Shown: positions 36,940 through 45,419 of the stretch, in pieces
Numbering within the stretch: position 1 is the first letter of the stretch
Layout of the letters: every line of letters starts with the position of its first letter
Assembly: GCA_947164605.1 (NCBI GenBank)
Contig: CAMUXE010000003.1
Location: 1-64,000 of the forward strand
DNA from: an uncultured Lachnospiraceae bacterium
GTDB lineage: Bacteria; Bacillota; Clostridia; Lachnospirales; Lachnospiraceae
Direction: 5' to 3'
Length of the DNA stretch: 64,000 nt
Notes under the pieces: model-generated
Database searches by the model: none
Told to the model about the DNA's origin: nothing
Seen by the model: the letters and a program-made list of their open reading frames with translations, nothing else
Position numbers and translations under genes: made by a program

Positions 36940-38793
36940 TTAATCAGTCTTTTTTATAAGGGAAACCTCTGAGCCATTAAGCTCTAAAAGATAGAGATTT
37001 CCTGTTAGTTTTTCAATTTTGCCGCCGTATATATCTTTTATAATAGCTCCATTATTGATTCTCACAAAGACATAGGCTGGTCCCATATAGTTGCTGACAC
37101 TTATGTGCAGCCACTCATCAGTCTCACTAATATCAAGTCCCATGCTGGCATAATTCTTTACTGCACCAGCCATACCGCTTCCGGTTGTCTGTCTTATAGA
37201 TGGTGCATTTTTTTGAAGCCATGCACAGTAATTGTCTATATTCTTGTAAAGAGTTGGCCAACCAAGGGCTGCACCTCTGTCTTCATCCAAAAGATCATCC
37301 GGATGCATAAAGTGAGAATTCACATAGTGCATATTTAGCTCAGAAAAAGCAGTAATCTTCTGATAATCATCAAAGATTGCACCCGACACTACTCTAGGTG
37401 CCTCAATAATGCCATCACTTGCCACTTCAAATTCCTGGTCATAGGCAACTGATCCAGGAAGATAGGTTGAACTTATAGCCTTGATATTGCTGATTTTCTT
37501 AGAGATGAGCTGTCTGCCGGCCGGCGACAAAACATTAGACGGTGGGACATATACAGATAAGTCTGTTGCGGGAAAAGCCTGAGCCGAAAACTCTGTGAGT
37601 TCCTTCAAAGCCTTATACATCGCATCTTCGCTATCCCAGACGCTATATCCTAAATCATCCAAATCATAATGTCTCTCATCTGTCACTAGAGGCTGATGGT
37701 TGTAGCCGTGATATCCAAGCTCTCCTCCCATGTGCAGGAGCATATCACCATAAAAGTGATAATCGCCAAGAGAATTGTTTCTGTAAACCTCGCCATCTGT
37801 ATCATCACCATAGTTTTCTATGATAAGTCCGGTAAATTTAATCTTGTACTTATCAGCCAGATTTATCAAATCAGGCCACCAGTATTTTGAATAAAACTCA
37901 GCTACACTGACATTATAATCTCTGTTGATATATGTCGCATCACCACTCGGAACTGGAGATGGAAAATCATCCAGATAGAAGGCTGATGCATTGATAACCG
38001 GGTAAATTGATATATCATCAAGAAGGGAATAAGCAGAGGCATTGATGCCCCTATAGGCCTTGCCTGTATATCCAAAGTTATCAACCACAACTCTGCCCTT
38101 GCCACAAGTTCTGTACCAAATCAGAGGCACTCGCCCATCTTCTGTTGATGCCATTACCCTGCTGTCATCTGTCAGGGATACAGTCATGGCTACTTCATAG
38201 GCATCATCAATTTTATAAGTAGTTCCTGAACCCAGCATAAAGCCGTCAACCGCCTTAAAAGATGAAATTGTAGCATAAGTGTCACCCATATCATCTATAC
38301 CAAGCTTGTTAAACATAGCCTGAAATACTGTTGACTTAGACATAGGCAGCCATACAAGAAGATGGCCCCCTGAATTCTCAACCCAATCCAAAAGATTTAT
38401 GGCATTAATTCCAATCTTATTGATATCGGTAAATGCTATGACAACATTCTTATATGATGTAAAGGCCGGAAGCTGTGCCTTGCTAACATCTACCTCGTCA
38501 TAAGCCACACGCATATCTTTAAGAATCATCCTATATTGAACTATGGCATCATTGCTGACCAAGTCCTGACTGTCATATAAGAGAAGACACTTGGTTGTTC
38601 CTGCTGTCTGCTTATTGACAACCTCACTTGCTCCTAGATAATTATCGCTAAACTTTGATGAATTGTAGCTGATTCCTGCCTGCTGCAGGACAAGAATAAG
38701 CGCAAACGCCATAAAAGCAACTAAGATTCTAATCAAGGTCAGATACCTAAGTTTTATATTCAATTTTCCTCTGAACCTATTCCTATTTTTCAT
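36940..38793 (-). CDS. pelA: PelA deacetylase-domain protein (DUF2194/CE4-like), Gram-positive type
   Basis: 617 residues. A membrane anchor (residues about 16-38) is followed by a Rossmann-like domain (about 60-250) and a polysaccharide deacetylase-like domain (about 270-560) containing SAFYLDDFPSP with its metal-type Asp pair, LGYHGYNHQPLV with HxxxH, and VPPSNVLSPAGRQL. Gram-positive pel operons carry a PelA limited to the deacetylase half (PelA-DA), lacking the hydrolase of the Pseudomonas enzyme; that fits here. It should deacetylate the polymer outside the membrane, making it cationic. It is 14 bases upstream of pelF. The 130-base gap before it holds a 16-bp tandem repeat. Confidence 0.86.
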   Translation of the reverse strand: MKNRNRFRGKLNIKLRYLTLIRILVAFMAFALILVLQQAGISYNSSKFSDNYLGASEVVNKQTAGTTKCLLLYDSQDLVSNDAIVQYRMILKDMRVAYDEVDVSKAQLPAFTSYKNVVIAFTDINKIGINAINLLDWVENSGGHLLVWLPMSKSTVFQAMFNKLGIDDMGDTYATISSFKAVDGFMLGSGTTYKIDDAYEVAMTVSLTDDSRVMASTEDGRVPLIWYRTCGKGRVVVDNFGYTGKAYRGINASAYSLLDDISIYPVINASAFYLDDFPSPVPSGDATYINRDYNVSVAEFYSKYWWPDLINLADKYKIKFTGLIIENYGDDTDGEVYRNNSLGDYHFYGDMLLHMGGELGYHGYNHQPLVTDERHYDLDDLGYSVWDSEDAMYKALKELTEFSAQAFPATDLSVYVPPSNVLSPAGRQLISKKISNIKAISSTYLPGSVAYDQEFEVASDGIIEAPRVVSGAIFDDYQKITAFSELNMHYVNSHFMHPDDLLDEDRGAALGWPTLYKNIDNYCAWLQKNAPSIRQTTGSGMAGAVKNYASMGLDISETDEWLHISVSNYMGPAYVFVRINNGAIIKDIYGGKIEKLTGNLYLLELNGSEVSLIKKTD

Positions 38794-38815
38794 CCCTTAA
38801 TCCTAATCTCTTAAG

Positions 38816-38903
38816 CCTAATCTTACATAAACCTAATCTCACATAAGCCTAATCTTACATAAACCTAATCTCACATAAGCCTGATCTTACATAAAACTAA
38901 TCT
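38816..38903. repeat. 16-bp tandem repeat after the pelE stop
   Basis: Five copies of a 16-bp unit (CCTAATCTTACATAAA alternating with CCTAATCTCACATAAG, one copy with CCTGATC) start at 38816, 38832, 38848, 38864 and 38880. A partial sixth starts at 38896. On the minus strand the units contribute TAG or TAA in every reading frame beyond the pelE stop at 38924. Confidence 0.92.
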
Positions 38904-38923
38904 AATGCTAGCTTAGAGCAAAC

Positions 38924-39940
38924 TTATACAATCTCATCATTCTCGTTGTACAAGAAGACGTCTTCAATTTCTTCATCTTTGCCCAAGTCAAATCCATCCA
39001 AAAAGGATCCCTCTAATCCAAGTAAGTTTGATTTATAAGCTTTATCATTGTCATTGGCATTCCAAAATCTAGCTATCTTTCTGATTTTCCTGCTGTAATA
39101 AACATCATCATCAATGCTATTGATTACCTTATATACCATCTCATCGATTTTGTCTGGTCTGCCATTCTCATAATAATATCTGAATTCATTGATCCACATC
39201 TTCTGAGAATGCGGATGTTCACTCTTATACTTCTCTATAAGATCTATAGCCTGGTCATATTCCTTTTTGTCTAGCTTTATCCTTGACAACTTGACCATGT
39301 CATCATCAAGTTTTAATCTCTTAAACCTATCCTCAATCATCTCTTCGTAGTATTGCTTCTGAAGGTTTAAGATGCTGCCCTCCGCAACACCACTGTGTAT
39401 ATATTCCTCTAGGAAGTCTATATATTCATCTTTATAATCTGACCTATCAGGCTCGGCTTCAATCTTTCCTCTTAAAAGCTTTGACTTTGACTCATACTCA
39501 TCAGACAACTCAACCATTGCTGTTATCGCATAGTGAACTACCTCAACATCATCATTGAGTCTGGCTTGGTTTATAACACCGGTATATTGCTTTGTATCTT
39601 GCATGAGCACATCCATTATCAGGCTTCTTCTAACTGCTGAATCATTTAAAATAAGTGCATCCTCAATCGGAACCACCATATTATCTTCTTTGCTGGCCAA
39701 CTGGATGTTGGTGTAATCATCATCAACCTCTTTCATAGCCTCGAGCTCGCTAATCTTTTTAGCTTGAGTTCCCCTCACCTGTCTTACATGTTCTATGACA
39801 ATTAGAACCTCACCCAAAATTGGCAGAAATATTATATTGAAAGCCATAAGCTTATCAACTTTAAGCCTCTTAAAAAAGATAAGGACAAATATGAGCAGGA
39901 CTGCCACCAGATGCACTAAAATTATAATTTTACCAACCAA
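38924..39940 (-). CDS. pelE: PelE-like membrane/TPR protein
   Basis: 338 residues, TTG start with AGAGGG upstream. Two N-terminal membrane segments (about 4-24 and 32-50) are followed by a cytoplasmic helical-repeat domain (about 100-310) with TPR-like spacing (KLDKKEYDQAIDLIEKYKSEHP). That is the layout of PelE, the scaffold that holds PelD and PelF in the synthase complex. Primary sequence identity to PelE is weak by eye. The call rests on architecture plus its place between pelD and pelA in a pelD-E-A-F-G order like that of Bacillus cereus. Confidence 0.75.
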   Translation of the reverse strand: MVGKIIILVHLVAVLLIFVLIFFKRLKVDKLMAFNIIFLPILGEVLIVIEHVRQVRGTQAKKISELEAMKEVDDDYTNIQLASKEDNMVVPIEDALILNDSAVRRSLIMDVLMQDTKQYTGVINQARLNDDVEVVHYAITAMVELSDEYESKSKLLRGKIEAEPDRSDYKDEYIDFLEEYIHSGVAEGSILNLQKQYYEEMIEDRFKRLKLDDDMVKLSRIKLDKKEYDQAIDLIEKYKSEHPHSQKMWINEFRYYYENGRPDKIDEMVYKVINSIDDDVYYSRKIRKIARFWNANDNDKAYKSNLLGLEGSFLDGFDLGKDEEIEDVFLYNENDEIV

Positions 39941-39979
39941 ATCAAGTCCCTCTTATTCAATAATTAATCAACAAGGTCT

Positions 39980-42076
39980 CTAATTTACCTCTTTTACAAT
40001 TTCGCACCTAATACCCTCATTTTCAAAACGTCTTGTGACAAAGATAATATTATTCTCATCTACCTGAGGTGTAAGTACATATATTTCTCCATCATCGCCT
40101 CGTCCTATAACATCCTCGACTCTTACTATATCAGCGACAAACTGGGCCATAGTTTCAAATGATCTGCCATCACTAAATACGTGGATTATTCTGTAATCAA
40201 GAAGTCCCTGATCCTTCATTCCCTTGTGAATCTGGATTTGATTCAAAAGATATTCTTTTTTAGCCACTTCTGTTCCACTGTAGTAAATCTGTTCTCTTGT
40301 CGCCTGCATAAATCTCCAAGCCTTAACCAGGAAGTTCTGCATAAGCCCCTTAAATATTCTCAATAGATTTACATAATAAGCACTGAGCTGGCTAAAATCT
40401 GAATTATAGACGAATATGAGAACTGAAATCCTACCCTCGTCCCTGACACCAGTGACATAAACAGGTAATTTAGGATTCAGGCTCGAGTTAAACCAAACAT
40501 CTTCATCTGAAAGAGAGTCAAGAATCTCCTGATATTCACCGTCCAGTCTCAATGATTTGTTAATCTTATCATTCAATTTCTTTGAGCATACTTCAAGTCT
40601 GGCAAAACAGCTTGACTGAGCTCCTATGGTAAATATTGCAACCGATTCACTTTCAAGCAGCTCTTCAAGTACAGGAACAGCATCGGCGAAAATTTCCTGT
40701 GGATCAGTTGAATTAAGTCTGTTTACCACATCAAAAATTCTACCAAAGCCCTCTCTGCTTCCCAAAAGTTCCTTCTTGTACTGATTCTTATAATCGATAG
40801 CTTCCTCATAGAGCATATTCATAAAGTCATATTGATCATTGACATGGCCAATCTCATCCTTTAGAGAAGTAATTTCTACTTCCTTTTTCTCCTTGAGATA
40901 TCCCACAGCAGCACCGAGAATCATAAGAATTATGAAAGGTATCCAGTTGGCTGGATCATAAAAAAGGAGTTCAACCGCTGTGCCGTTAGTATAATAAGAA
41001 ATTATCAGCATAATTATCTCAATACCAGCAGCTAAAACGCCAACATTAGAACCGTACACGCTTGCCATAATTACGACATATATAGTTCTAAAATCGACCA
41101 TTCTAAACTGAACACCAGAATAAGACATTCTAACCAGAAATTCCACCAACAAAGCGCCCAAGATAAGTTCAACTATTTTTGTAAACTTATCGTAGACCCT
41201 GAATCTGTCAATAATCTGTCTTAAAAGCGGCTGTTTATCAGGCTGAATCTTTACAAATTCTTCTCTGTAATCATCCAGCATATCAAGTGCATCTCTCTTG
41301 ATATACCAGCCATACTGGCTTCTAAGCTTATTATCTGTCAGTTCAATTTGAGTTTCCTTTTCAACCTGATCAAAAACCAAGTCAGCCTTTGGATACAGCC
41401 TTTTTACCCAAAGCTCCAAATCCTTGTAGCTTCTCGTTTCTATAGGGTGTATGTCAAAAGTACCCGACTCACTATTCCAGTCGTCAAAAATTCTATATAT
41501 GAGTTCTGCTATCTCATCCGGATCAACAAAATAAGGTTTGTCATTAATATTGACATCAAGATGAACCAGTCCTCCCCTCTGAAGGGCATCTATAAACTTA
41601 TAGCAAAAGTCGTCAAGATCTGGATTGTAACCAGCAAATATATATGGACTCCTTATAATCTTAACTGTAACATCCTTATTTCTAGCATATAGCATACAGA
41701 GCGCTTCAAGAGCATGGAGATACATAGTCTGGCTGTCTGTTCTATTTCTCAAGATTTCTCCCGATGATACAACAACTACCTTCTCTATATGATTTTTGGC
41801 GCAACAATCCATGAACTTGCGCACACTGTCAAGTTCTCCCTTAGGATTGGATTTATATTTTGTAAAAGCAGACACATATATAACGCGGTCAAATCTGTAA
41901 TTATCGAATAGTTTGCTGAAATGTTCGTCAGCAACATCAACCGGAAATCTCTTAATTTTTCCTATTCTTTTCTTTCCAGCCTTTTTAGAGCAGACCACTA
42001 TATTGTCATTGCCAAACATGGTTCTTAAGTGTTCATCATTAAAGGCAGATACATCCCCTGCAAAAAGTGTTTCCAT
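39980..42076 (-). CDS. pelD: PelD c-di-GMP receptor with N-terminal SDR-like domain
   Basis: 698 residues. Residues 1-about 275 look like an extended SDR/NAD-epimerase fold (VIYVSAFTKY, VVVVSSGEIL, IIRSPYIFAG), but the YxxxK catalytic pair is not intact (YLHAL at 119-123), so it may be non-enzymatic. Four membrane segments (about 300-395) follow, then a coiled coil, a GAF domain (about 445-590) and a degenerate GGDEF domain (about 610-698). In the last, RVED at 652-655 forms the RxxD inhibitory-site motif five residues before the degenerate GGDEF equivalent (DDGEI), as in c-di-GMP-binding PelD. It is the first gene of the nine-gene operon. Binding of c-di-GMP should switch on Pel synthesis. 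Confidence 0.87.
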   Translation of the reverse strand: METLFAGDVSAFNDEHLRTMFGNDNIVVCSKKAGKKRIGKIKRFPVDVADEHFSKLFDNYRFDRVIYVSAFTKYKSNPKGELDSVRKFMDCCAKNHIEKVVVVSSGEILRNRTDSQTMYLHALEALCMLYARNKDVTVKIIRSPYIFAGYNPDLDDFCYKFIDALQRGGLVHLDVNINDKPYFVDPDEIAELIYRIFDDWNSESGTFDIHPIETRSYKDLELWVKRLYPKADLVFDQVEKETQIELTDNKLRSQYGWYIKRDALDMLDDYREEFVKIQPDKQPLLRQIIDRFRVYDKFTKIVELILGALLVEFLVRMSYSGVQFRMVDFRTIYVVIMASVYGSNVGVLAAGIEIIMLIISYYTNGTAVELLFYDPANWIPFIILMILGAAVGYLKEKKEVEITSLKDEIGHVNDQYDFMNMLYEEAIDYKNQYKKELLGSREGFGRIFDVVNRLNSTDPQEIFADAVPVLEELLESESVAIFTIGAQSSCFARLEVCSKKLNDKINKSLRLDGEYQEILDSLSDEDVWFNSSLNPKLPVYVTGVRDEGRISVLIFVYNSDFSQLSAYYVNLLRIFKGLMQNFLVKAWRFMQATREQIYYSGTEVAKKEYLLNQIQIHKGMKDQGLLDYRIIHVFSDGRSFETMAQFVADIVRVEDVIGRGDDGEIYVLTPQVDENNIIFVTRRFENEGIRCEIVKEVN

Positions 42077-42133
42077 ATATTTCTCTCTTTAAACTAGTAA
42101 TTCTTTCCCAAAAAAATTCGCCAAATTAAGCAC

Positions 42134-42161
42134 TTGCATACTTATATTGTAGCCTTATTAT
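42134..42161 (+). promoter_or_regulatory. Possible promoter of the GGDEF-EAL remnant
   Basis: TTGCAT, 16-bp spacer, TATTAT, about 60 bases before the ATG at 42221, in the 144-base A/T-rich divergent region shared with pelD. Consensus match only; no convincing box for pelD itself was settled on. Confidence 0.35.
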
Positions 42162-42220
42162 TCAATATTTGCTATAACATTTTTTATATTTTTAGTTTGT
42201 GATTTTCAGAGGTAGACAAC

Positions 42221-43494
42221 ATGGCTATTACTTACGATGAGATAAGTTTCATAATTTTGCTTTTTGGACTTCTTTGTCTTTTCATCAAGAGAAAAAAGCA
42301 AATTCCCGGGCTTCGTAATATCAAGATTATGGCACTTATCGTCTTTATTTATAACTTATCATCAGCTTTTATGGGCTTGCTAACAGAGGCAATGTGGTTT
42401 TCACCAGATTTTAGCAAGCTTGCTCCTACATTCACAACTGTATGTTCTTTACAAGCTGTTATTATTTGCCATCATTCATCGGACTTATAATACTGGACAG
42501 ATGTAACGCCCATCACGCTAAGCACTGGCTCTTCTTTTTGCCACCGACTCTTATGGAGATTTTCTTCTTTATAGTCAACAGCAAAACAGGCAGAATCTTT
42601 GAAATTAGTGCTGTGACAACCGGCTACAGACATGGTTCTAAGTTTTATCACTTTGTTTATGATTACGGCGATCTTATGTGGACCACTTATCTTATCCTGG
42701 TCTTCTTCTACATAGATGATCCCTACGATGATATGACCGGTCTCTACAACCGAAGGGGCTTTATCAGAGCCGCAGAAGATGCAGTGGCTCTCAGCCGTGG
42801 TAAGATGAACATGATATTGGTTCGCGATGTTATCAATTTTCAAGATGTAAATGAGAGATTTGGCAGAGATATTGGTGATGAGGCAATCATCGGCATCTCA
42901 AGAAAGCTTTATGAAAAGTACCACAATGTGGCTGAAATAGGCTATTTAGGTTCAGACAACTTTGTGCTGTGTCTATCAGACATCAATTACCAGGCAAACT
43001 CTGACCCTAACAAGTTGGCCTCTTATGTTCAATCTGAGCTTGAAAGTGACTATGAAATTGAGTTTTCTGACGGCATCTATCAAATTGGAGATCAAAAGAT
43101 GGATGTCTTGCTCATGATAGACAGAGCAATATATGCCCACAATAAGACTAAATCCAACTACAACAACCATGTGTCAACATTTGACCAAAAGATGGCAGAA
43201 GAATTTTCTATGCAGTCTTATATAAACCACAACATGAAAAAGGCACTTGCAAACAAGGAGTTCAAGGTTTATTTTCAGCCTATATATGATTCTCACAGCA
43301 AGAAAATCATCATATCTTCAATCATGGATATGACCGACCGCCTCGATATGCCTATAATAACCGAGGGTGTAGAGAACGAGCAACAATACAATTACCTCAA
43401 GTCTTTGAAATGCGTCCAGATTCAGGGATTTTACTTCTCAACCCCAGCACCTAAAGAGGAGTTTGAGAAACTTTTACTGGAGAATGAGTTGTAA
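42221..43494 (+). pseudogene. Broken membrane GGDEF-EAL protein (frameshift plus internal deletion)
   Basis: The reading frame starts at 42221 with membrane helices and is lost at 42490. The matching continuation is open in another frame from 42415 and runs to 43494, so a single frameshift lies between about 42415 and 42490. The downstream part holds a GGDEF domain (DDMTGLYNRRGF onward) whose active site reads LGSDN instead of GGDEF. The EAL domain begins normally (FKVYFQPIYDS) but jumps straight to its C-terminal helix (ITEGVENEQQYNYL, IQGFYFSTPAP), missing the EAL and metal-binding core, about 150-170 residues. Both catalytic domains are therefore dead. Its position divergent from pelD implies a former c-di-GMP regulator of the Pel operon. 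Confidence 0.85.
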
Positions 43495-43525
43495 AAATAC
43501 TTTTTAAAACTATCTTAAAAGCAAA

Positions 43526-43560
43526 GACGCCAGCAGGGCCTTATCAGCCACGCTGGTGTC
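43526..43560. terminator. Terminator between the GGDEF-EAL remnant and the exonuclease
   Basis: Stem GACGCCAGC with GCTGGTGTC (one G-T pair) followed by TTTTTTA on the plus strand. The minus strand also has a T-rich exit (TTTGCTTTT), so it can serve both convergent genes. Confidence 0.8.
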
Positions 43561-43568
43561 TTTTTTAT

Positions 43569-43648
43569 CCTAATTATTTTTAAACCTAATTATTTTTTAT
43601 CCTAATTGCTTTTTAACCTCTTGTCTTCAAAACCCTAATTGTTTTTTT
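43569..43648. repeat. 16-bp tandem repeat spanning the exonuclease stop
   Basis: Units start at 43569, 43585, 43601, 43617 (diverged, contains the stop codon) and 43633 (the CDS end itself). The core is CCTAATT(A/G) plus a T-run. The last coding copy reads CAATTAGGG on the minus strand, so the repeats look like expansions of the end of the gene. Confidence 0.85.
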
Positions 43649-44289
43649 ATATCCTCTGTGAAGATATCTCCCAAGCTCGTTGTCACATCTGGGCTTGGCT
43701 CAAATAGCTCTCTCAAAGGCTTTGTCCTCTCCTCAAAAAGAGTCTCATTAAAAAGCATCTGGTAAAGATAGGCCTCATTGATTGCATCATCTATACCGGT
43801 GTGCATATTACCTGAGAACTTATAATCAACCCCTCTCACCGCTGTATCCAAGGAGAGTGGGCGACTGAAGCCCATGTTCTTTGTGAAGAGTTTTTGAATA
43901 TCCTTCCACTTGCTAAAGTACTTATTGAGTCTTAGATTGTTGTATTTCTTAAGCTTCCCCTCCTGCTTGAGCTGGTTCAAATCCTCCATGCTCCAAGATA
44001 AAAGTATGGCATCTTCATCATCAATCCAGTCAATGAAGCTATTCATAACCTCTATATAGCCCTTTGCCTGACTCACATCCTCATCCTTGATTCCTGTCAA
44101 AGCTGTAACCTTCTTGGCTATATGGGTCATCTGAGGCTTAACATACTCGTTAAAGCGGTCAATTATTTCATGATTTTCATCCAACTTAACCGCACCAATC
44201 TGAATAATCTCATTATGGCAAACCCTTCTTGCCTCCCCATATTCCTTGTCTATTGGACTAAATTCCAAATCTAGAACTATTTCCGTCAT
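43627..44289 (-). CDS. DEDDh 3'-5' exonuclease (DnaQ/KapD-like)
   Basis: 220 residues. The exonuclease motifs are visible: Exo I LDLEFSP near residue 6 (D-x-E), a region with DEDAILLSWSMEDL (Exo II Asp), and HTGIDDAINEAY (Exo III His/Asp). The family includes DNA and RNA trimming exonucleases such as KapD and ERI-1-like proteins; the substrate cannot be specified. An AAGGAGG site precedes the ATG. The gene follows the transglutaminase gene (stop at 44334) by 44 bases. Its C-terminal codons form the first unit of a tandem repeat. Confidence 0.85.
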   Translation of the reverse strand: MTEIVLDLEFSPIDKEYGEARRVCHNEIIQIGAVKLDENHEIIDRFNEYVKPQMTHIAKKVTALTGIKDEDVSQAKGYIEVMNSFIDWIDDEDAILLSWSMEDLNQLKQEGKLKKYNNLRLNKYFSKWKDIQKLFTKNMGFSRPLSLDTAVRGVDYKFSGNMHTGIDDAINEAYLYQMLFNETLFEERTKPLRELFEPSPDVTTSLGDIFTEDIKKQLGF

Positions 44290-44333
44290 TTCCCCTCCTT
44301 ATAGCTATTAGTTAATAGCTACACACCTTAATT

Positions 44334-45419
44334 TTAGTATGACGACTTTGAAATAGGCAACACATTGCCGTAATCAAGAGTATCTGTACCAAAAAGGAAA
44401 TATTTGTCGTGATTCTCAGCTCCCCATGTGGTATCAATAAGATAATACTCTCCATCAAGGCGCACTGCATTCCAACAATGGTCTGTGTTGCTTTCACCTC
44501 TTGCTATGATATATGATTCTACACCACAAGCCTGCATAATAAGCTGAAAAGCACATGCATATCCCTCACAAACTGCACAGTTATCAATCAAGGCATCATA
44601 TGGTGTATTCTTCTCATATGAATAGTCATAACTTACATTTGAAGTCAGATAATCATATGCAGTTTTAATCTTGTCATAGGTGCTTCCTGTACAAGTAGAC
44701 GCAACCTGAGCAATCTTTTGATTAAGAGCATCAGCCTGCTCCTGGGTATATCTGTGATATTCATTGACCACAGGCTCAAGTCTCAATCTTTCATACGATG
44801 TGCCTGCATCCTGTATGCTAGGTCTTGTTATCGTAATGTAGTCATCGTATGAGTTATTTACAATCTTCAAGGACTCATCGTAGGCATATTTATCCCACTC
44901 TGTATTGTCTTTCAGATAGAAGATATCAAGTGACTGGTCATTGTTGACAGCCTTATTGATAGCTGCTGCTATCTCATTTCTCTCAAGATAGGTGCTGCCT
45001 GAATTATTAAAAAAGATATAAGTCGCCTCATCCTCTGTCAGATTATCACTGTATCTTATATAATTGCTGCCATTATCATCTGTGACCTGATAAGCCTCTC
45101 CGTTATATGTCTTATCCTTAACTCCAAAATAAGTAACCTTGCTGTTATCGTCATCATTGATAACAGGAGCTTCTGTTTGCTCCCTGCTTGGGATAGTTGC
45201 TGCAGTTTCACCTTCCTTAGTCTTGTGTTCCGCAGTATAGCCTATAACTCCGTCAAAATTGTTGGATTGGCTAGTCTCTTGGGAGAGCTTAACTGGTGAA
45301 AGAGTTGTCATCTCCACCTTCTGTGGTCTAGTGCCAATATAAATCGCACCAACCATCATAAGCGCTACAAGGACAGAAAGTACAATCAGTACTATTGATT
45401 TTTTATCAAATCTTTTCAT
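44334..45419 (-). CDS. Membrane-anchored transglutaminase-like (cysteine protease fold) protein
   Basis: 361 residues. A single N-terminal membrane segment (about 9-29) is followed by a low-complexity linker and a beta/alpha region. The transglutaminase core is C-terminal: the catalytic Cys in NCAVCEGYACAFQ, His in DHCWNAV, and Asp in YYLIDTTWG. Family members act as proteases, peptidases or crosslinkers, often on cell-wall or surface substrates; the target is unknown. Its start overlaps the stop of the DUF4317 gene by one base, so the two are expressed together. Confidence 0.85.
   Translation of the reverse strand: MKRFDKKSIVLIVLSVLVALMMVGAIYIGTRPQKVEMTTLSPVKLSQETSQSNNFDGVIGYTAEHKTKEGETAATIPSREQTEAPVINDDDNSKVTYFGVKDKTYNGEAYQVTDDNGSNYIRYSDNLTEDEATYIFFNNSGSTYLERNEIAAAINKAVNNDQSLDIFYLKDNTEWDKYAYDESLKIVNNSYDDYITITRPSIQDAGTSYERLRLEPVVNEYHRYTQEQADALNQKIAQVASTCTGSTYDKIKTAYDYLTSNVSYDYSYEKNTPYDALIDNCAVCEGYACAFQLIMQACGVESYIIARGESNTDHCWNAVRLDGEYYLIDTTWGAENHDKYFLFGTDTLDYGNVLPISKSSY

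Noticed and set aside
38816..38903. CRISPR-like array
   Set aside because: 16-bp units follow one another with no spacers and no cas genes are nearby; it is a simple tandem repeat.
43492..43520. A seventh post-stop repeat after the GGDEF-EAL remnant
   Set aside because: TAAAA motifs occur at 43492, 43505 and 43516, but the steps are 13 and 11 and the intervening sequence is not repeated.
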